Source: Paenimyroides baculatum
GTDB lineage: Bacteria; Bacteroidota; Bacteroidia; Flavobacteriales; Flavobacteriaceae
DNA: 64,000 nucleotides
Assembly (NCBI RefSeq): GCF_008629655.1
Contig: NZ_VWSG01000002.1
Span: forward strand, 346,249 to 410,248
Direction of reading: 5' to 3'
The first letter of the stretch is position 1. Each line of letters begins with the position of its first letter. A program made the translations under genes and the position numbers. Shown piece by piece: positions 61,794-64,000 of this stretch. A model generated the notes under the pieces. That model was not told where the DNA came from. It searched no databases and saw only the letters and a list, made by a program, of their open reading frames with translations.

Positions 61794-62098
61794 ATCAAAC
61801 TTTATCTATATTTGACCAATATAAAATCAACCCGTGCAAACATGCTTCGATGCTTCGATGCTTCGATGCTTCGATAGTTCGGCGGGCTCACTAACCGTAA
61901 AATCAGCAACCATAGTTCGGCAGGCTCAGTGACCATGCTTCGATGCTTCGATAGTTCGACACTTCGGCGAGCTCAGCGACCACGGGCTCAGCAACCATGC
62001 TTCGACACTTCGATACTTCGGTCAACTCAGCAACCACGGGTATAATAGGTATATTTGGCTTCGGGATCTCCATTGCAGTAAGAGATCTATTTCGGTTT
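61794..62098 (+). repeat. mosaic repeat: helicase promoter relic, tandem and REP-like units
   Basis: CAAACTTTATCTATATTTGA and CCCGTGCAAAC (helicase 5' relic) run into four tandem ATGCTTCG units (61850-61880), then many REP-like units (TTCGGCGGGCTCACTAACC, TTCGGCAGGCTCAGTGACC, TTCGGCGAGCTCAGCGACC), then the leader AATAGGTATATTTGGCTTCG of the next hairpin repeat. Short minus-strand frames here are not genes. Confidence 0.8.
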
Positions 62099-62102
62099 TT
62101 CT

Positions 62103-62267
62103 GTTCTTTTATGACTAAAAGAACCAAAAGTCTTTTTTTGCGGTCAAGCTTTCAAGCGGTCAAAATCTTGTTTGTTGTCTAACCCATCGGAACGATCGCT
62201 TACGCGACCCTATGTGTTTTAACGACAACTGCACCGTTTTGACACTCGCTTAAAGCTTAAATACCGC
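62103..62267 (+). repeat. two-hairpin dispersed repeat, copy 10
   Basis: First hairpin GTTCTTTTA-tgac-TAAAAGAAC (62103-62124). The long hairpin has GCGGT/ACCGC (62140/62263), AAGCTT/AAGCTT, AAGCG/CGCTT, TCAAAA/TTTTGA and GTTGTC/GACAAC. Nearest relative is copy 8. Confidence 0.8.
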
Positions 62268-62374
62268 TTTTAATCCGTTTGGATTGAAATATTTTGTTTT
62301 TGATTTCAAAAGGTAACTAGGGAAGTGTTCAGTTCAATACTTCGATGCTTCGATAAACTCAGCAACTGCGGGCT

Positions 62375-62478
62375 CAGCAACGGACGGCGATTGTTACAGA
62401 CGAATATTCGAACCTGATCATAGCCGGAGCGGGATCGGGCAAAACACTTACCATACTGGGTAAAGTGCAAGTATTTGA
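62375..62478 (+). pseudogene. 104-base helicase Walker A fragment
   Basis: Matches 43150-43252 of the truncated helicase gene with five substitutions and one inserted A. It encodes QQRTAIVTDEYSNLII and AGAGSGKTLTILGKVQ, then shifts frame. Four of the five substitutions are synonymous, so it descends from a second, once-selected helicase copy. A REP-like unit ends at the shared CAGCAAC on its left side. Confidence 0.85.
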
Positions 62479-62484
62479 ATGATT

Positions 62485-62907
62485 TTATTTTACTCTTTCA
62501 AACACACCATAGCTAACATTATTAAATTCGTTATCCTTGATTATAAATTTATCCCTTTCAAAAGAATAAAACTCCACATCGAATGTATAGGTCTCTCCTT
62601 CAGATTCTCTTGTCTGTGTCATGATTTTTTGATCTTTCGAAAGTACCCATGTAAAAGGCTCTACAGAAGAATCGTACAAATATGTAGAGGTACCGGTTCT
62701 ATCTTTTTTGTACTCGTCTATAAATGAATAATTTGGATCTGAGGGCACCAGACTATCCGGGCTTGATCCGCCATAAATAGTTATCCATTTCCCTACTAGC
62801 AGTTCGGATCTATTTAGATTTTCTGTCTGAGGTTCGTTATCTTCTTTAGAACATGAACTTATTAAAACTAAACCCAGAAAAATTGCAATAAAATTTCTAA
62901 AATACAT
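62485..62907 (-). CDS. lipocalin-like lipoprotein
   Basis: 140 residues with signal and lipobox FLGLVLISSC (Cys19), an acidic KEDNEPQTEN linker, then LLVGKWITIYGGSSPDS and a beta-barrel-like rest (FTWVLSKDQKIMTQTRESEG, DVEFYSFERDKFIIKDNEF) that fits small lipocalin-like proteins of Bacteroidota. Surface or periplasmic; ligand unknown. A 22-base palindrome lies in its promoter region. Confidence 0.7.
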   Translation of the reverse strand: MYFRNFIAIFLGLVLISSCSKEDNEPQTENLNRSELLVGKWITIYGGSSPDSLVPSDPNYSFIDEYKKDRTGTSTYLYDSSVEPFTWVLSKDQKIMTQTRESEGETYTFDVEFYSFERDKFIIKDNEFNNVSYGVFERVK

Positions 62908-62974
62908 AATTGTCCTATTTTTAATTTAATCAACGAATTAACCACTTAAATTATTGTATTACAGTTCGCAACTG

Positions 62975-62996
62975 TGTTTATATAGTTATATAAACA
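62975..62996. promoter_or_regulatory. TGTTTATATA-GT-TATATAAACA palindrome
   Basis: Perfect ten-base arms with a two-base centre, 68 bases upstream of the lipocalin-like gene on its minus-strand promoter side. Operator candidate; AT-rich palindromes can also arise by chance. The 466-base spacer shows nothing else. Confidence 0.4.
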
Positions 62997-63373
62997 ATAC
63001 TTAAAACGACAAAATGAAAATTTATGTATAATAACTGGCAATAAACTAATTTAGAAAAAGTTGTGGTGTTGGATATTGAAATGGATAGTTTTAGGGTTCA
63101 TAGGGAGTGCAGCGTTCAAAGCAAATACGATAAGATAAAGATTATATTTGAGGAAAGATAATAGGAAGCGAAGTTGGTAGATAGATTAAACAGAAAGGGG
63201 AAGCTATTAAAATACAACTCCCAAATTAATAATTATAATGTATACATTTCAACTGTGTTTAGTTACAGGTTTCAGTCTCAAAATGTAGCCACATTGTATT
63301 ATTTTTTTTAAATTAGCAAATAGAACTGGCTTTTGCCACGGAAGTAGTAATTACATATAACAAGCTAGAAAAC

Positions 63374-63796
63374 ATGACAAATAAATTAATTGTGAGAATG
63401 AGTAAAAACATCTTTTTAAAAGATAAAAATTATACTATAACAGTTAATGAAGATGAACAAACGCATATATTAAATATTACAAGAAATAAAATTGAAATAG
63501 ATTTAAATAATGAATTCAATAAGATAGAAATATCAAGTAAAAATAATTCTAAAAGCTTTCTTATTAAAAATGGGAATAATAGTGTTAAATTTCTAAATGT
63601 ATATTCTAATTTAACTTATGAGTTCGCTTTAGGCGCTTTTATAGGTTTTGCATTTATAGCGTCTATTATTATATTATTACTATCACTAAATAGTGGTGTA
63701 AATTTACTTTTGATTTTTATTATATTTTTACCATTATTCTTTTTAAAAAAAGAGAACTTCGAAGATGGTTTTGTAATAGAAGAGCTTACTAAGTAA
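63374..63796 (+). CDS. small membrane protein of unknown function
   Basis: 140 residues. The N-terminal 75 residues are a soluble beta domain (VRMSKNIFLKDKNYTITVNE, HILNITRNKIEIDLNN); two adjacent membrane segments lie at about 84-103 and 108-123 (FALGAFIGFAFIASIIILLL, LLLIFIIFLPLFFL), and a short acidic tail ends it. No family recognised. Very AT-rich and flanked by a mosaic repeat downstream, like the other cassette-type genes. Confidence 0.55.
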   Translation: MTNKLIVRMSKNIFLKDKNYTITVNEDEQTHILNITRNKIEIDLNNEFNKIEISSKNNSKSFLIKNGNNSVKFLNVYSNLTYEFALGAFIGFAFIASIIILLLSLNSGVNLLLIFIIFLPLFFLKKENFEDGFVIEELTK

Positions 63797-63888
63797 ACTC
63801 TGCTTACACAAAACCTTATATAAAAAAAGACATTAAAAGCACTTTTTTCCAATAATTAAAACAGCTAATTAATAATAGAACTATCACT

Positions 63889-64000
63889 AATCAAACTTTA
63901 TCTATATTTGACCAGTTAATATGAACATCTGTAAATAACAACTGCCCTCCTATTTGTTTCAATGGGAAATAGAAATAAGAGAATGGGGAAATGTTTTACA
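63889..64000 (+). repeat. mosaic repeat: helicase promoter relic, cut by window end
   Basis: ATCAAACTTTATCTATATTT, GACCAGTTAATATGAACATC, AACTGCCCTCCTATTTGTTT and CAATGGGAAATAG follow the block order at 50540 but lack the REP-like insert. The window ends inside it. Confidence 0.75.

Noticed and set aside
61847..61880. Tandem ATGCTTCG units as a CRISPR or minisatellite
   Set aside because: Eight-base units without spacers and with no cas genes; part of a REP-like mosaic repeat.

Overview
The window looks like chromosomal DNA of an AT-rich Bacteroidota, most likely a flavobacterium (Flavobacteriia; genus not resolvable from sequence alone). The evidence is SusC/SusD-type outer-membrane proteins, a type IX secretion C-terminal domain, a DUF6520 peptide gene, membrane-bound AraC regulators and -7 elements of the form TAnnTTTG. 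No rRNA, tRNA, CRISPR array, integrase or transposase gene was seen.

Layout. (1) 1-3.6 kb: the end of an AraC regulator, a MauE/DoxX-like redox membrane protein, an anchored protein of unknown function, a Cys-rich DUF6520 exported peptide and a Lys-rich protein. (2) 3.7-19.4 kb: outer-membrane nutrient physiology, with a TonB receptor plus secreted tyrosine-type phosphatase under a nearby AraC regulator, a T9SS cargo protein, and a SusC-SusD-S9 peptidase operon that probably imports and processes peptides. (3) 17.3-21.3 kb: repeat-rich DNA without genes apart from one lipoprotein, ending in a structured, possibly RNA-coding, segment. (4) 21.4-40.4 kb: a dense defence island. Type I restriction-modification (hsdM-hsdS ... 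hsdR) carries between hsdS and hsdR a Kiwa pair (kwaA-kwaB), a PIN-domain nuclease gene and a DUF262/HNH (GmrSD-like) gene, all closely spaced or overlapping. SIR2-HerA follows, then a HEPN-type protein, a dual-specificity phosphatase, a CoiA-like nuclease and an Mrr-like nuclease. (5) 40.5-43.9 kb and 58.5-64 kb: small orphan genes separated by attC-like palindromic sites (an integron-cassette-like array without a visible integrase), a truncated UvrD-type helicase gene and pieces of related helicase loci. (6) 44-58.5 kb: redox enzymes with their regulators (two HxlR, one AraC, one Crp/Fnr): nitroreductase, an LLM flavin monooxygenase fused in frame to an NADP reductase, NmrA and SDR proteins, RidA and an antibiotic-biosynthesis-type monooxygenase.

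The most unusual signal is a dispersed intergenic repeat family (at least ten copies). Each copy has a short hairpin, most often a 9-bp stem with a four-base loop, followed by a long imperfect hairpin ending in a GACRCTCGC-like motif. Stem sequences differ between copies but stay complementary, so the fold rather than the sequence is conserved. A second family of mosaic repeats joins the promoter and first codons of the helicase gene to REP-like units (TTCGACAGGCTCACTGACC type). These repeats truncate or re-end at least three genes.
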